This document shows, piece after piece, positions 25,966 to 38,287 of a stretch of 64,000 nt of DNA. Source of the stretch: Mactra quadrangularis (taxonomy: Eukaryota > Mollusca > Bivalvia > Venerida > Mactridae). Both the position numbers and the translations under genes were made by a program. The notes under the pieces were generated by a model, which was given only the letters and a program-made list of their open reading frames with translations, made no database searches and was not told the DNA's origin. Positions within the stretch are counted from its first letter, which is position 1; each line of letters begins with the position of its first letter. The stretch lies in the NCBI GenBank assembly GCA_025267735.1, contig CM046307.1, positions 39,224,034 through 39,288,033 on the forward strand, read 5' to 3'.

Positions 25966-26713
25966 ACTTTCCCCATAATGAGAACAGTTAAGTACCCAGA
26001 CAAAAATGACATGAATCCTAAACCATGACTAATAGAGCAGTTGTACCACAGATGAAGATTACCCTTACCAATATTAAAGCTAGCAAATGTTTCACCAAAA
26101 GACTTAACCATTAAACTCCAGACTAACTTGCACAATATGCACTAAATATTTGCCTTTCTTAATGTAACATAATTATCAATTGCAGTACCAACTGTGAAAG
26201 AATTTTACCCTCCATTATTTTATCATTCAATCTATTCATACTAATTAACTATAAAATTCTAGACATATTAATCATTAAGATCAAAATGTTAAGTTTTTAG
26301 AACTTTATTTGAGATTGATTTGCTTTAAAACTTGCAGTGTGCTTTCATAACTAAACAAATAAAACAGTAATTTCATCCTTATGGAATAAATCCCATGATC
26401 CAGTCCACTTGGTGCAGGTCCCAAGTCCTAATGAATTCTTAACTTTCCAAGCACTAATCCAACTGGTATATTTTGACGAGACCGACAGTATGAAATAAGT
26501 AATTTTGACAAGACTGAATTAATTTTCACTGGACCAAGACTATGGGCTTATGGGTTAAGGTAATGACTGTGCTGAAAGAAAATGTCAAAACAATAGCCAC
26601 AAGTATACAGCAAGGCAAGCCTGCTCATTACAGCAATCTGAATAGATATGACTATACTGCCATTTGCACATTTCTTCATAATGACTACAAAAGTCCCCTT
26701 CAATTATATGAAA

Positions 26714-27048
26714 CAAGAGGGTCCTATGGACCCTGGACTGCTCACCTGTGAACTAGATGCTTAGAGCATCTGACAAAAGTTTGTAAAACAGTTTCAGCTG
26801 ATGAAAACAGTGATCCCAGGGGCAGGGCCAATTTTCAAACAAGGGGGGCATAATTTGAACAATATTTGTAAAGCACCTTCTAGTGAATGCTGCATGCCAA
26901 ATTTAATAACTGTAGACTATATGGTTTTTGACAAATACTTTTTAAGAAACTGTTGACGACGAACGCACACATGCACTAATGCACATTGGTGAGACCCCCC
27001 ACAATAGCTCATCTTGAACACTATGTACTCAGGTGAGCTAAAAACAAG
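26714..27048. mobile_element. Dispersed element Q, copy 1
   Basis: Starts AACAAGAGGGTCCTATGG with a near-palindrome (AGGGTCC..GGACCCT), then CTCACCTG. It ends CAGGTGAGCTAAAAACAAG, so CTCACCTG and CAGGTGAG are an inverted pair. A related copy lies at 55,478. The terminal wording (AACAAGAG.. and GAGCTAAAAA) parallels element N, suggesting one superfamily. Confidence 0.65.
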
Positions 27049-29152
27049 TTGATTGATAAAAATTCATGAGGTTTATCATTAAGGGTTTAAATCAATTAGG
27101 ACAAGATATTGTTCAAGAAAACAACTTACTTGAATTTAAACCACTTTGGAACATATTACATCCAGTCAATATATGATAACTATCACTAACTTTAAGGATT
27201 TTCTAGAATTCAGTAACTTAAATAATGCATAAGTCCTGGAGTTCAGGACATTTAGGACCAGAAAGGACTTTGTATGCAAGAGCTTCAGAAAGCATGAAAT
27301 TCAGAACTTTCAATATTATCAGGATAATTGAAAATGCACATCACATTTAAAGGGAAGGTAATGTGATAATAAGCTGGGTTTGTTCAACTTTTGTAACCCT
27401 CCACAACACAATAAATAAGTTAATAGTAAGGTGTAACAAACTTTATACATTAAAATAAATGGCATCTTCTCAGCTAAATAATAACTGTAAATAAACAATA
27501 ACTGGAAATAAACAATTTTGTGAAAAAATATTTGTCCAATCCTCTGTAAACGTGACTTTAAACGAAAATGAGAGTTGAATGACCAGGTGGAACCACCTTC
27601 AATAAAGTTGCATATTGAAAACATATTTTTGTAGTATGCACAAACAAGTGCATTGTATCGTGACTTGACAGAAATCTAAGAAATACAAAGGAAAGTTGAA
27701 TGATCTGAGATCAAAACTGATTAAATTCTAGTGAAAAGCTTGTTAGCATGTTTAGGTCTTACATCACATAAACTTAATCAAAGCACGGTTGCTGTGAAAA
27801 CTTTAAGAGCAGTTCAAGTGAAGTTCTTGAACCATAAGAACTTCATTTCACAGGGGAGAAGTGCTGGAGGAGTGATGACCTAAACTTATTGATCATCAAA
27901 TATGGTGCCTAATTTCCCATTCAAAATTAAAGCAAAATGGAGATACTTTTTTTAATAATTTCTTGAATCTCAAGTGCTTTTCCAGCCAAGAAATTTTGCA
28001 TAAAGTAAGATCACAAATAAAACCTTTCTTATGCAAACTTTGAGCGACAAATATAATTATTTGTCATTTTTCAGTAAAAACAGTAAAATCTGTCCAGTTT
28101 AGGGTCACTAACCAGTATATAACTTATGAGATCGTCATTTAAATAAGGTTCGTATATTTCAATGTTTTCTTTTATATCCTTGTTACTTGTATTGTTTAAA
28201 ACTGTATATTAATTATGCACTTATAATGTACAAATATTGTATGTTCTGTTCTGTTCAGCTCTTATAAAAAAGGAAGAACTAAAATGTTTTATACAAAAAC
28301 TTGCAGCTATAGAACTTAATACATATAATAATTTTGAATACTTAAAGAAAGACAAAAATAAGACATTCGGAAAAAGTAATTAAATTGTTGAAATATATGT
28401 AAATATATACAAGTAGTATCGGAAGTAGCATATTTTTAAGACAGGAATCATGTGTTGTCAGCATGATCAAATATTATAAAAGAAAATACAGTTTGTTCAT
28501 TAAAGACTCGTGGGTTTAGAGCAAAAAAGTCCTAGCAGGATATAAGAAGAAAATCTATGAAGACCGCAAATAGTTCATCTCTTAAAATAACTAAAATATT
28601 TCAGTTCAATTACTTCTAACTGAATATTTAACATAAACACCATATTAGGAAATAAATGCCAAAAAGAAAATGATTCAAAATTGTATCCTTATAACTGTAA
28701 AATGTAACCTAAATCAAGTCTAAACTATCGTATCTCATAATTAATTCAATACATAGATACATCTCATCATACTCTAAAAACCACCAAATATTCGTTCAGT
28801 AATTGTCAAGGTTTTATTTCCTGACAAGTTTCTATGTGACAATGTATATATTGTATGATATATTTGTGTTTTATATAAAAAGCATGCATGTGTCATGCAG
28901 TTTGTCATAGCTGGCATGTACCAAAACCATTTTATTACAATAATGGCAACATATTTTAACTACACAGGAAGTACAAATGTTTTTAAACTTTTATGCTAGA
29001 AAGATAGATTTATTTTAGCTATGTAATACAAAATTAATGGTGCAAGGAATTATAACATATAAAAAATAAACACGTAAAGTTTTCTTATACAATGCAACTA
29101 AGAGAAAACCATCACTTTTATTGGTGCCCTTAATATGAAGTTCTTTATAAAT
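27049..29152. other. AT-rich intron with a small hairpin
   Basis: A short hairpin occurs near 27,817-27,851 (GTGAAGTTCTT pairing with AAGAACTTCAT). The segment AGTGCTGGAGGAGTGATG near 27,862 resembles AGTGCTGGAGGAACGATG near 45,887. A TGTTC-type tail lies near 28,240. No exon was found. Confidence 0.4.
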
Positions 29153-29573
29153 TGCCAATTTGCCTTCCATAAGTTCTTGAACAAATAAAATTATGAGAAA
29201 AACTGATCATGCCTACAGCAAGGAATTTTACATAAAAGGTTTATTCATGTAACATTACTTAGAATTTGATGATAAACTGATGCTACAATAAAGTTCCGCT
29301 ATTAAGACCACTTTTGTTATTTCATAATCATGTGATTTTTGACAATTATTAAGACCCAAATGCTTAATTTGTGAACAAAATGTCTCTATAATAAGACTGT
29401 TTCTCTATTAAAACCAAAGATTATGCTGGTCTTAATAGCAGAACTTCACTTTGTATTTTCAAATTTGCTCAAATGACTGTTAAGTTGTTTCTTTTTTTCA
29501 TAGGTAAATGAGAATCTATTTATCCTTAAAACAAGGACTTTTTCAAGGATTTTTAATGGACACTAATGTATGT
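29153..29573. mobile_element. Tc1-like MITE M3 with a nested MITE
   Basis: The left part has GCCTTCCATAAGTTCTTGAAC. The right part has AATTTGCTCAAATGACTG, CCTTAAAACAAGGAC and a decayed terminus GGACACTAATGTA. The break between them is filled by MITE M4. Confidence 0.65.
29284..29454. mobile_element. MITE M4, best copy, nested in M3
   Basis: Inverted repeats AAGTTCCGCTATTAAGACCA and TGGTCTTAATAGCAGAACTT match at 19 of 20 bases. The interior has AAGACCCAAATGCTTAATTT, shared with copies at 8.1 and 58.9 kb. No coding sequence. Confidence 0.8.
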
Positions 29574-30719
29574 ATAACATTAAGAGATTGTAATATTGCA
29601 AGTGTTCAAATTGTCCAAGTAAAAACTGACTAAACTGAAGAAGATTAACAGTTTCAGAGGGCACCTATTATGGTATACCATGTTTTATCCTTCATTCCGG
29701 TTTGGTTATATTATACATATATAGACTAACCTGACTTAACTATCTTGACCATAACCTCAGGATGTTGTTTGGGCGGATTGTTCATTGATCATAGACTAGG
29801 TATGTTGTAGTGAACAAATATAAACATCCTATAGGATACAGTCATCAAAATGACACACATCATCAAGTCATTACAAATACAATGTTTATTCTCAATAATA
29901 TTACTGTATTATTAAATAAAATATGCAAAATATCATTAAACAATCATGACAATTATATTGATAATAAAACAACAGACAAAACAACATAAATAACAATAAC
30001 AACATTACAATTTTAATATATTCATGATACAATTATGTGCAAGTGAAAATGACATGCCATCACTTGAATGCAACACTGATCTAATTGTATTTTACTCAGA
30101 TATTCAGAGGGAGAGGGAAGCATTTCCTATCTCTTTATATACATTGTATCTTATCTACATCAAAATGCCAATTGGTGCCTATTTTCCTTAAAACTTTAAA
30201 ATCTAATCAAACTCTTTCCTATTTATTAGAAGTATGCCATGGAATTAATTCAAAAATTGCAAAAATCCTTTTTGAAAAAAAGTCAAGTTAGAGCAGTGTT
30301 GCATTCATTCCACGTAGCAACTGTAAATTTTATTATAAGCAACATTTAAATGTCCACTTGTTTTTGTTTTTGTCAATGGAAATTTTATGTTACATGTTAA
30401 CATGTTTTCATTTACGGTAATGGACTGACTTTGATGGATTATGTAACACAAGCATTAATAACCTTTGTAAAGAATTAATTCATAAAATTCAGACAAAAAC
30501 CTTAAGTGACAGCCATTATGTAATATGCTAAATGTGAATTTTCATAAAATGTTTGCCTCATAGCCATGTGATAACAAAAACACAAGTTTTGTCTAATTTC
30601 ATTAAACATGTGAACAGTCATTAAACATGAGGAAAGTCACTGACCTATATCAACAATGAAGTTCATAAAAACAGAGTTTCAACAACAACATTTACTAATG
30701 GATTCTATGTCTGGGGCCA
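29574..30719. other. AT-rich intron, nothing recognised
   Basis: No supported gene or repeat. Short frames here are not convincing. Confidence 0.45.
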
Positions 30720-31830
30720 GAAGGATGTGCATCTCCTTTCAAATGGTTTCTAAGACTAGTACCTGTATTAGAGGATGCATCTCATTTTCCAATAGTTTCT
30801 TTGACTGTGGCTTTAATAAGGTGCACCTCTTTTGCCAATTGTTTCTTTGACTGTGGCTTTAATAAGGTGCACCTCCTTTGCCAATGGTTTCTATGACTAT
30901 GACCTTAAAAAGGTGCACCTCCTTTGCCAATGGTTTTTATGACTGTGGCCTTAATAAGGTGCACCTCCTTTGCCAATGGTTTCTATGACTATGACCTTAA
31001 AAAGGTGCACCTCCTTTGCCAATGGTTTCTATGACTGTGGCCTTAAAAAGGTGCACCTCCTTTGCCAATGGTTTCTATGACTGTGGCCTTAAAAAGGTGC
31101 ACCTCCTATGCCAATGGTTTCTATGACTGTGGCCTTAAAAAGGTGCACCTCCTTTGCCAATGGTTTCTATGACTGTGGCTTTAAAAAGGTGCACCTCCTT
31201 TGCCAATGGTTTCTATGACTGTGGCCTTAAAAAGGTGCACCTCCTTTGCCAATGGTTTCTTTGGCTGTGGCTTTAATAAGGTGCACCTTCCTTTGCCAAT
31301 GGTTTCTATCACTTTGGCCTTAATAAGGTGCACCTCCTTTGCCAATGGTTTCAATGACTGTGGCCTTAAAAAGGTGCACCTCCTTTGCCAATGGTTTCTA
31401 TGACTGTGGCTTTAAAAAGGTGCACCTCCTTTGCCAATGGTTTCTATGACTGTGGCCTTAAAAAGGTGCACCTCCTTTGCCAATGGTTTCTTTGGCTGTG
31501 GCTTTAATAAGGTGCACCTTCCTTTGCCAATGGTTTCTATCACTTTGGCCTTAATAAGGTGCACCTCCTTTGCCAATGGTTTCAATGACTGTGGCCTTAA
31601 AAAGGTGCACCTCCTTTGTCAATGGTTTCTTTGACTGTGGCTTTATAAGGTGTACCTCCTTTGCCAATGGTTTCAATGACTATGACCTTAATAAGGTGCA
31701 TCTTCTTTGCCAATGGTTTCTATGACTATGGCATTACTAAGGTGCACCACCTTTGCCATTAGTTTCTGTAACTGTGCACCTTTTACAATGGTGTCTCTGA
31801 ATATGGCCAGAAAGGGATGCATCTCCTTTT
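30720..31830. repeat. 46-bp satellite, about 23 units
   Basis: The core period is 46 bp, with degenerate edge units. Each core unit carries TTTGCCAATGGTTTC, then GACTGTGGCC and a 10-bp palindrome AGGTGCACCT. The frames across it exist because 46 is not a multiple of 3 and few stops occur. A 231-bp block (five units, one with an extra base) is repeated at 31,200 and 31,431 with about 188 bp identical. Confidence 0.96.
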
Positions 31831-32407
31831 TCCATGATGAAATTTTGTGCTCCCATTACCAGATAAATATTGCGGTATAATTATATAACTTAAGATAATA
31901 CAAGAGACTATAATTGAAAGTACATAAGATTTCATTAAACTCTTAAATGTCATCTCAGCAATTAACTCACTCCAACTGCAAAAACACTTGTATTTTGTAC
32001 TTTTTAAACAATTAAATTTCCGTGTTCTGAAAAACTTAAAGTAGGATAATGAAAAAAAAGCCCCCCTCTAAACCAGAGTTAAAAAACCACACCAGAAAAA
32101 CAAACTAAAATGAACAATGTTCACTATAAAACAAAAGAATGAAAGTCACTGAATGACATAATGATGAGAATTTATGTTTTATTATGCAATGTATGAATGA
32201 ATGAAGTTTATTCTAAAATACTATACAACATTGTATTCATAAATGGATTACATTTCCTGCCATTAATGTCATCATATTTAATGGTATCTCAGTCAGGCAA
32301 CCATTTACCAGTAAGCATGGTTCCCACAGTTATACAGGCTGTGCAAGTGTCACCACTAAACACATCAAACACAAATGGAAATAAATGATAGCTTAAGCAT
32401 TGAAGCC

Positions 32408-32775
32408 TACAAGTTTCCATGGTAGCATGGCATATAAGTATGTCAACCTAGATGGTTTACTAAATATTAAAAGAAGTTATGCTTGAAGCACAAATAGGTC
32501 TGGAAAAATACGGTCACAAAAAACATAGCTTAAAACATGCAGAAAGTAAACTTACAAGTTTTATGAAAACCATGTCAACCAAAAATGATTTACCTAATAT
32601 TCAAGGAATTATGCATGAAAAACCATTCAGTAGATCTTGTAAAATACGGTCACAAAAATGAAGGCTAATGAAGGCATACTAGTTTCATGATAGCATGGAC
32701 ATAATGTCAAGAAAATGATATTATGCATGAATTATGCATGAAGACAAGTTGGTCTAAAAAATACAGTCAGAAATT
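32408..32775. repeat. Diverged tandem repeat, about 3 units
   Basis: Units of very roughly 130-150 bp share AAGTTTCCATGGTAGCATGG, GAAGTTATGCTTGAAG and AAAATACGGTCACAAAAA. Old and eroded. Confidence 0.6.
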
Positions 32776-32864
32776 TTTTTTTTTCATTTGTTTGTTTGAA
32801 TTTATCAAGTCAGAGAATATCCTCATTAAGAAGACAGTAAATAATCCCAAATTTACTGAAATTT

Positions 32865-32966
32865 ACATAATCTCAGATGACTCTTCATTTCTGTTTTTCA
32901 TGATAAAAAGTGAATCAGTTTATCCTAAAGCAGGATTCTTTCCAAGAATTTTTTCAGGGCACTTTA
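32865..32966. mobile_element. Right half of MITE M3
   Basis: AATCTCAGATGACTCTTCAT, GTGAATCAGTTTATCCTAAA and TTTTTTCAGGGCACTTTATA align with bases 30-128. A left half was not found. Confidence 0.6.
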
Positions 32967-33325
32967 TATAGTCACTGATATTTTAGCTTGTGTTTATGAA
33001 GACTTTCTTTTATCTTGGGTTTGCTAGATGACAATGACATAGACTTAATGTTTAGTTATGTGTGAACAAAGTGGGGAAACTTCATATCATGAAGAGTATC
33101 AATGTCGTCTAATGTCACATCAATAATTACAACGTACCTACAACAATGAAATCTAAAATGTAAAAATATTTCAATCATGTTTTGGATAACATTCCAGTTT
33201 CCTGACAATTATAGTCCTTTAACATAAACAACAAGGATGTTAGCCAATGATTTTTATATGCTTTTACAAAATAGTTCTATAATTTATGCCAAATGGCTGA
33301 CAATTGGCTTTCTAACTTAATAATA

Positions 33326-33744
33326 CAGAACCAACCAAAAGTTTGGAGACATTTTCACTTTGTAGGCCTACTGAATAGCTTTTTCTAAAATTTGATAACT
33401 GATAATTTTGAAATGCTTTTTTAGATTTGCTTTTAGAATTAAGTTTTGATTATCATTATAATTATAACTCAGACTACAAAAATAGCAAAAAAGCTATGTT
33501 ATGGAAAATAATTACAATAAGCAATGGTTTTGGAGGCTTTAGGATATCAGATGCTGAATTTTAAAGATATGTTGCATTCATGAAATTTGTTTTCATTTTG
33601 TCTCAAACTTAATACTTAAAGTTTGTTTTCATTTTATCACAAACCATACTTTAAGATATTAAAGAAAATGATTCCACAAAATAATCATCAAAATTCAAGA
33701 ATTGTAGTAAATTTCTTTTGTCTCCAAACTTTTAGTTGGTGCTG
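33326..33744. mobile_element. 419-bp Tc1/mariner-like MITE with TA duplication
   Basis: Ends CAGAACCAACCAAAAGTTTG and CAAACTTTTAGTTGGTGCTG are inverted, with TA on both sides. This form is typical of Tc1/mariner termini. No transposase frame was seen. Confidence 0.88.
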
Positions 33745-34247
33745 TATATTGTTATGACGTTAATAGTTATGTTATAGTTTTTTTAACTGACGAAACTCTA
33801 ATTCTGTTCCAATGAGTATTCAAAAGCAATTAACAATAATTTGTTGTTGTTTGAAAAGCCATAAATTATAAACAGTATCAGTACAGATGTATAGTTATTG
33901 TTTCTAGTAAAGTTAGGATGTTGTTGATGAGGCAGGTTACAGGAAAGTAGGCAGCACTTTGATATCTAAAATATTTGACAAGTGAAACTATAAACCTCTA
34001 CTTGAAAGTACAATACTTGCCAAGCTGCAAATTTTATCATGACTATTTGGAAGTGGTCCCTGTTAACTTGAGGTAATACGTGTTAGCTTGCCAAGATGGC
34101 ATTTTTAAGCCATTAAATTTGGAAATTGTACCAATAAAATAAACACATTTAAATAAACAAAGGTTAACAACAGCTACAAGCATTAATTGTACTATGTTAT
34201 ACTACCGGTAATTGTAGTAGATAGATACATAGCTTTTGCATTAAGGT

Positions 34248-34538
34248 TTGTTTTTTTGTTTTTTATAGATTTAACGCCGTGTCAACACAATTTAGGTCAT
34301 TTTACAGCGTCCAGCGCACCTAACCTAGCTTTCCTGGACCATTGTCTACCAGCACTCACCTACCCTTCCACAAGCCTGGAAACTTCTTCATATTATCTAA
34401 TCAATGGAGGAAAATCAACATTATTGTCAAATTTTCATGGAAGGGTAAAACCTCCCTGGGTGAGATTCAAACCCGCCCCCCCCCCCCTCGGGCACAAGAT
34501 TCCAAATCCCGGCGCGCTACCAACTGCGCTATCGACCC
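34248..34538 (-). mobile_element. tRNA-derived SINE, family B, copy 2
   Basis: Complete head (GGTCGATAGCGCAGTTGGTA, then GGTTTGAATCTCAC), body and ACACGGCGTTAAA tail. A 12-C run sits in the head. Two overlapping plus-strand frames are shadows. No clear target duplication. Confidence 0.9.
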
Positions 34539-34706
34539 GTGTGTTTTAACATGAAGGGTTACTTCCAATGGAAAAACATGAGAGGTTGCAAAGACTAGAA
34601 AAGGAAGGTATGAGTTGTCACTACTAACTTAATATGGATGTCAAGAGAGGAAGGAGCATTTAAAGCAGCTGTATGTTGCATGAATGGATATTTTTGCAGT
34701 AAAAGC

Positions 34707-35120
34707 TAGTGATGTACCAATTACCGCTGACGTCGCCGAAATTGGTTAGAAAATTTTGAGCGACAATTATTGATTGCGACTTCCATGAACGGTGATGTCG
34801 CCGAAAGTTAGCCATTACCCAAGGAAGGTAATTCACTTAGTCTGCATTTTGTTAAACAGCAGATTCGGCAGAAAAAATGAACAACTTATCTATATCCTTC
34901 TGCAGCAATCCATTGACAGAAATAAACTTAAAGACATGTAAAACACATTTTCTTTCATTTGAGTAAATGTGTATTTTCCATGGTCATGTAAGAAAATGAC
35001 CAGAATAAAGCTACATTAATTAAGGCATCCAACCGATTATAATTGAAAAATCAGTCTGTTTAGCCCAACCCATTTCTCCCATTAATCGATTGTGGATTTT
35101 CCAGCCGATTGACATCACTA
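34707..35120. mobile_element. 414-bp hAT MITE with perfect 8-bp target duplication
   Basis: Starts TAGTGATGTACCAATT and ends GATTGACATCACTA. GTAAAAGC flanks it at 34,699-34,706 and 35,121-35,128. The 8-bp duplication and termini indicate the hAT superfamily. Short internal repeats include two GACGTCGCCGAAA/GATGTCGCCGAAA blocks. No transposase. Confidence 0.92.
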
Positions 35121-35218
35121 GTAAAAGCTACAAGTGAGATGAATTTGAAAAGTTGTAAAAGGGAGGTAATTGGTCAATTATTAACTTTATGTTAAGAGAG
35201 GAGAATTCAAAATGGTTC

Positions 35219-35284
35219 AAGGTTTGCCCGCAAGACTGTAGTAACTCGCTCTTTTATGTAATGCACTAACGTGGGCAATCCTTA
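35219..35284. mobile_element. Hairpin element H, copy 3
   Basis: GGTTTGCCCGCAAGACTGTA on the left is complete. The right arm is shortened to ACGTGGGCAATCC. The loop reads CTCGCTCTTTTATGTAATGC. Confidence 0.8.
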
Positions 35285-35975
35285 AGCTGTAAGTAAGATG
35301 AGGCTGTCATCTGTTGCAGATAAAATCTAGACATTACTCATAATATGTAATACAACATGTATTATTGTTACTCATAAAAACACCTCAACACCATACATTG
35401 AACAAACACCATTGTTAATTTGTAGAAACAATTAAATACTTGTTTTATAATGTAACAAGTAACAACCTTTCTTGCAGGAGATGATGTTTTAATGAGCTGT
35501 TACATTAAGTAACATGATGTAATATAAAAACATATGAAGGATGGGGTCAGGGGTCACAGACGGCAGCATTAATGACTCATCAGCCTTTATTCTTATTGTT
35601 TCAACACCAAGATCTAGATTGGACCTTTAAGTTAAGGTCATTTAGAATAAACTTAAGTAGAAAATACAAACTGACATGCAGTTATCTAACATTTTAACAT
35701 TTCAAGTAAAAAATGATTTCTTGCTTGCAAGAAAGATTTCATTTTAAAAATATACTGGGAGTATAATGAAATCATTGTATTTTTGTGCTATATTTATATT
35801 TAGTAAAGTTTATTTATAAAACCATCAGATAGAATGATCCGACAAAAATAAACCTGCTCTTGATTATATTTCAAAACATTACCAATGGTGTAGTAATAAG
35901 ATTTAAATATTCACCATGTGAAGAAGAAATTCAAAGTCAATATCACTGCATTAGAACTATAATGTGCAAGAAATA

Positions 35976-36244
35976 TGAGGGGGTCGTGGGTTCGATTTCT
36001 GGGCGGGGCACACATTCGTGGAGCTTGGTCATGAAATTATTTCTACAGCCATTCCCCCTCTTACCAATGATTATTAATTATGTAGGACAGTTGTCAGTCA
36101 CCGACGAAAGTGTGCACTTAGTACTTGGTTAACAGCTAAATCCAGAGATTTCGTTTTCCAGGAAGAGTGAGTAGGTTGACTAATCGCCGTTATATGACCT
36201 ATTCAATGTGTTGCTACAGCGTTAAACCGAACAAATAACAAAAA
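35976..36244 (+). mobile_element. 5'-truncated SINE, family A, copy 3
   Basis: Begins within the head (GTGGGTTCGATTTC retained, A box lost) and runs to TGTGTTGCTACAGCGTTAAA. A perfect 10-bp target duplication GCAAGAAATA (35,966-35,975 and 36,245-36,254) marks the true ends. The 5' truncation is characteristic of target-primed reverse transcription. Confidence 0.93.
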
Positions 36245-36812
36245 GCAAGAAATACATTTCAAGATATTATGATTAAATGGTGACAACAGTCTGATGTGTG
36301 ATATGTATAATCTTAACAATAAAGGCAATATGTACCAGCAGACTGGTGTCCAAATATGGGGGCAGGAAAGAGTAAACAATGCTTAAATTGTGATGCACAT
36401 TTTTTCCGGAATGCCCAATACAAACTAGACCAATAACAAAACATGTTCAAATAATTGGTTGCAGTGATGCTAAAAAAGAAAACATATTTTCAACACTCCT
36501 TGACAAAATCACCAATTGTGAGTTTTACCTTTTATTCTCTCAATCACAAAACATAAATTTTCTACAAACAAGTTAGACCATTACAAAAGTTAGATAAAGT
36601 TTGAAATGAATCACATAAATGTAGGTCAGTAGGTCAGTGGAACAAAGATGAAGAGGACATGACAATCTTGAGGTCATAGGATGTGAGAGGTCAAACAATA
36701 CAAAGATGAGTATTTTCATATTTAATTACAAACTGACTCACCTTCTATAAAGTACAAGTATTCAACAATGATATTTTGTCACACCGGACATGTCTAACAA
36801 ATTTATAAACCA

Positions 36813-36884
36813 AGGGTTGCAGGCAAGACTGTAGTAACTCGCTCTTTAACGCAATGCACTTACTACAACCTTGCGGGCAACCCT
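36813..36884. mobile_element. Hairpin element H, copy 4 (most complete)
   Basis: AGGGTTGCAGGCAAGACTGT at the left and CTTGCGGGCAACCCT at the right, with TAGTAA and TTACTA continuing the stem. The loop is CTCGCTCTTTAACGCAATGC. At 72 bp it defines the family ends. Confidence 0.88.
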
Positions 36885-37452
36885 AAATACGTATATATGT
36901 AATAGCTGCTAGCCAAATGAACCAACATAAAATTGTACAAAAATGTGTAAAAATTAAAACCAACAATTTCTTTACGGGCAAAATTTACAGTATGAGGTGA
37001 ACAAAATAAACCACTAACATCATATAACATTTTAAATGCTCAAAAATTATTTAAGCAATTTAAGGCACAACATATTGACATATTTTTTGTTTTGTTCTAA
37101 TCTTTAAGTATCAGGGATATACTTGCATGTTTGGAACATTGAAAACAGAGCTTTCCTAAGGCTTGTAGAAATCTGCACATTTTTACTTTGTTGCAAGGCA
37201 AAATACCTGTCCAATGTCAAATAGTCCATGCGGGTACAACAAAAAAGGGCATTAGAGAACTAGTTACCTCAGTAAATTAATAGCTTTTTACTTTATGCTT
37301 TAGGGTTATTTAGGAGTTATTTTAACGAAAATATGTGTGAAAGTTAAGTCATTTTAAAAGATAAACAACATCTTCTTAGATAAGAAGTGACTTATGTTTG
37401 TGTAAAAGAAGTACTTGTATTTCTAATGAAACACAGAAAACAGTGAAACAGA

Positions 37453-37617
37453 GCATTTATCAAATTTTCGAATAGCATACCGTTATTTTTATTTCAACAA
37501 GTAAGCTCACAAGATGATGTATTCACACGCGGCTATGCCACTCTTGGAAAAGCTTTCTGAGCTCATTTGGTGGAATAAAAAATTGATCCCTCACCAAAGC
37601 CAACAAAATAACATCCA
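37453..37617. mobile_element. Foldback element F, diverged copy
   Basis: TTTTTATTTCAACAAGTAAG, GGCTATGCCACTC, TTTCTGAGCTCATTTGGTGG and TCACCAAAGCCAAC match the copy at 59.28 kb in order. Its left flank (AAACACAGAAAACAGTG) also resembles the flank of that copy. Confidence 0.7.
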
Positions 37618-38191
37618 TTTAGATTAAACCTAAGGCTTGATAGTACATAAATCTAAGAATGAAGTACTAACTGACATCTTATAAAGTACAACTGTTACAA
37701 AAAAAACAGGTGCATCCAAACAATAACAAAGTACAAAAGTAATAACAAAAACAATGGAATATTAATATGATAAAACCTATCTGACAAAACTAATGTACTA
37801 TCATTATGTTTTGTCATTTTTAGAAGGTTTTGGCAATATATCTCAGAAGTTTCCTGAATGGACAAATAATTATATTGTTATTATTTCATCCTACTAAAGT
37901 TCACGTACAGTACATTATAAACAATAATTTCTCCCATTGATTCCTAAAATAGTTTACTTTAACATAACATCAAAAACCTTTCAAAGAATGTACTTCACTA
38001 AATTCAATAACAAAGGCAATTAGACTAGGTCAATCATAAAAAAATATATAAAAGAAAACAGAAACATAGTCTATATCAAAGTCTATGATTTCATTCACAA
38101 ATTTCTGTAGGTTAATGTCAGTAGTTGTACTCTTAAGGTTAAGTCACAAGACTTAATTAGCTGGAACACTCAGTTGTTTGGATGTTCATTA
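37618..38191. other. AT-rich intron, nothing recognised
   Basis: No supported feature. Confidence 0.45.
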
Positions 38192-38287
38192 TTTTTATTT
38201 GTTTTTGTTGGGTTTAACGCCGTAGCAACACATTGTAAAGGTCATATAACGGCGGTCAGTCAACCTACTCACTCTTCCTGAAAAGGC
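38192..38287 (-). mobile_element. SINE family A tail fragment, copy 4
   Basis: Only the 3' portion is present: GGTTTAACGCCGTAGCAACA through CTACTCACTCTTCCTG. CATTATTTT and CATTAATTT flank it, a possible imperfect target duplication, so it is probably a strongly 5'-truncated insertion. Confidence 0.8.

Noticed and set aside
31200..31634. Two identical 67-codon frames
   Set aside because: They are read-through of the 46-bp satellite, whose period is not a multiple of three; not a repeat protein.
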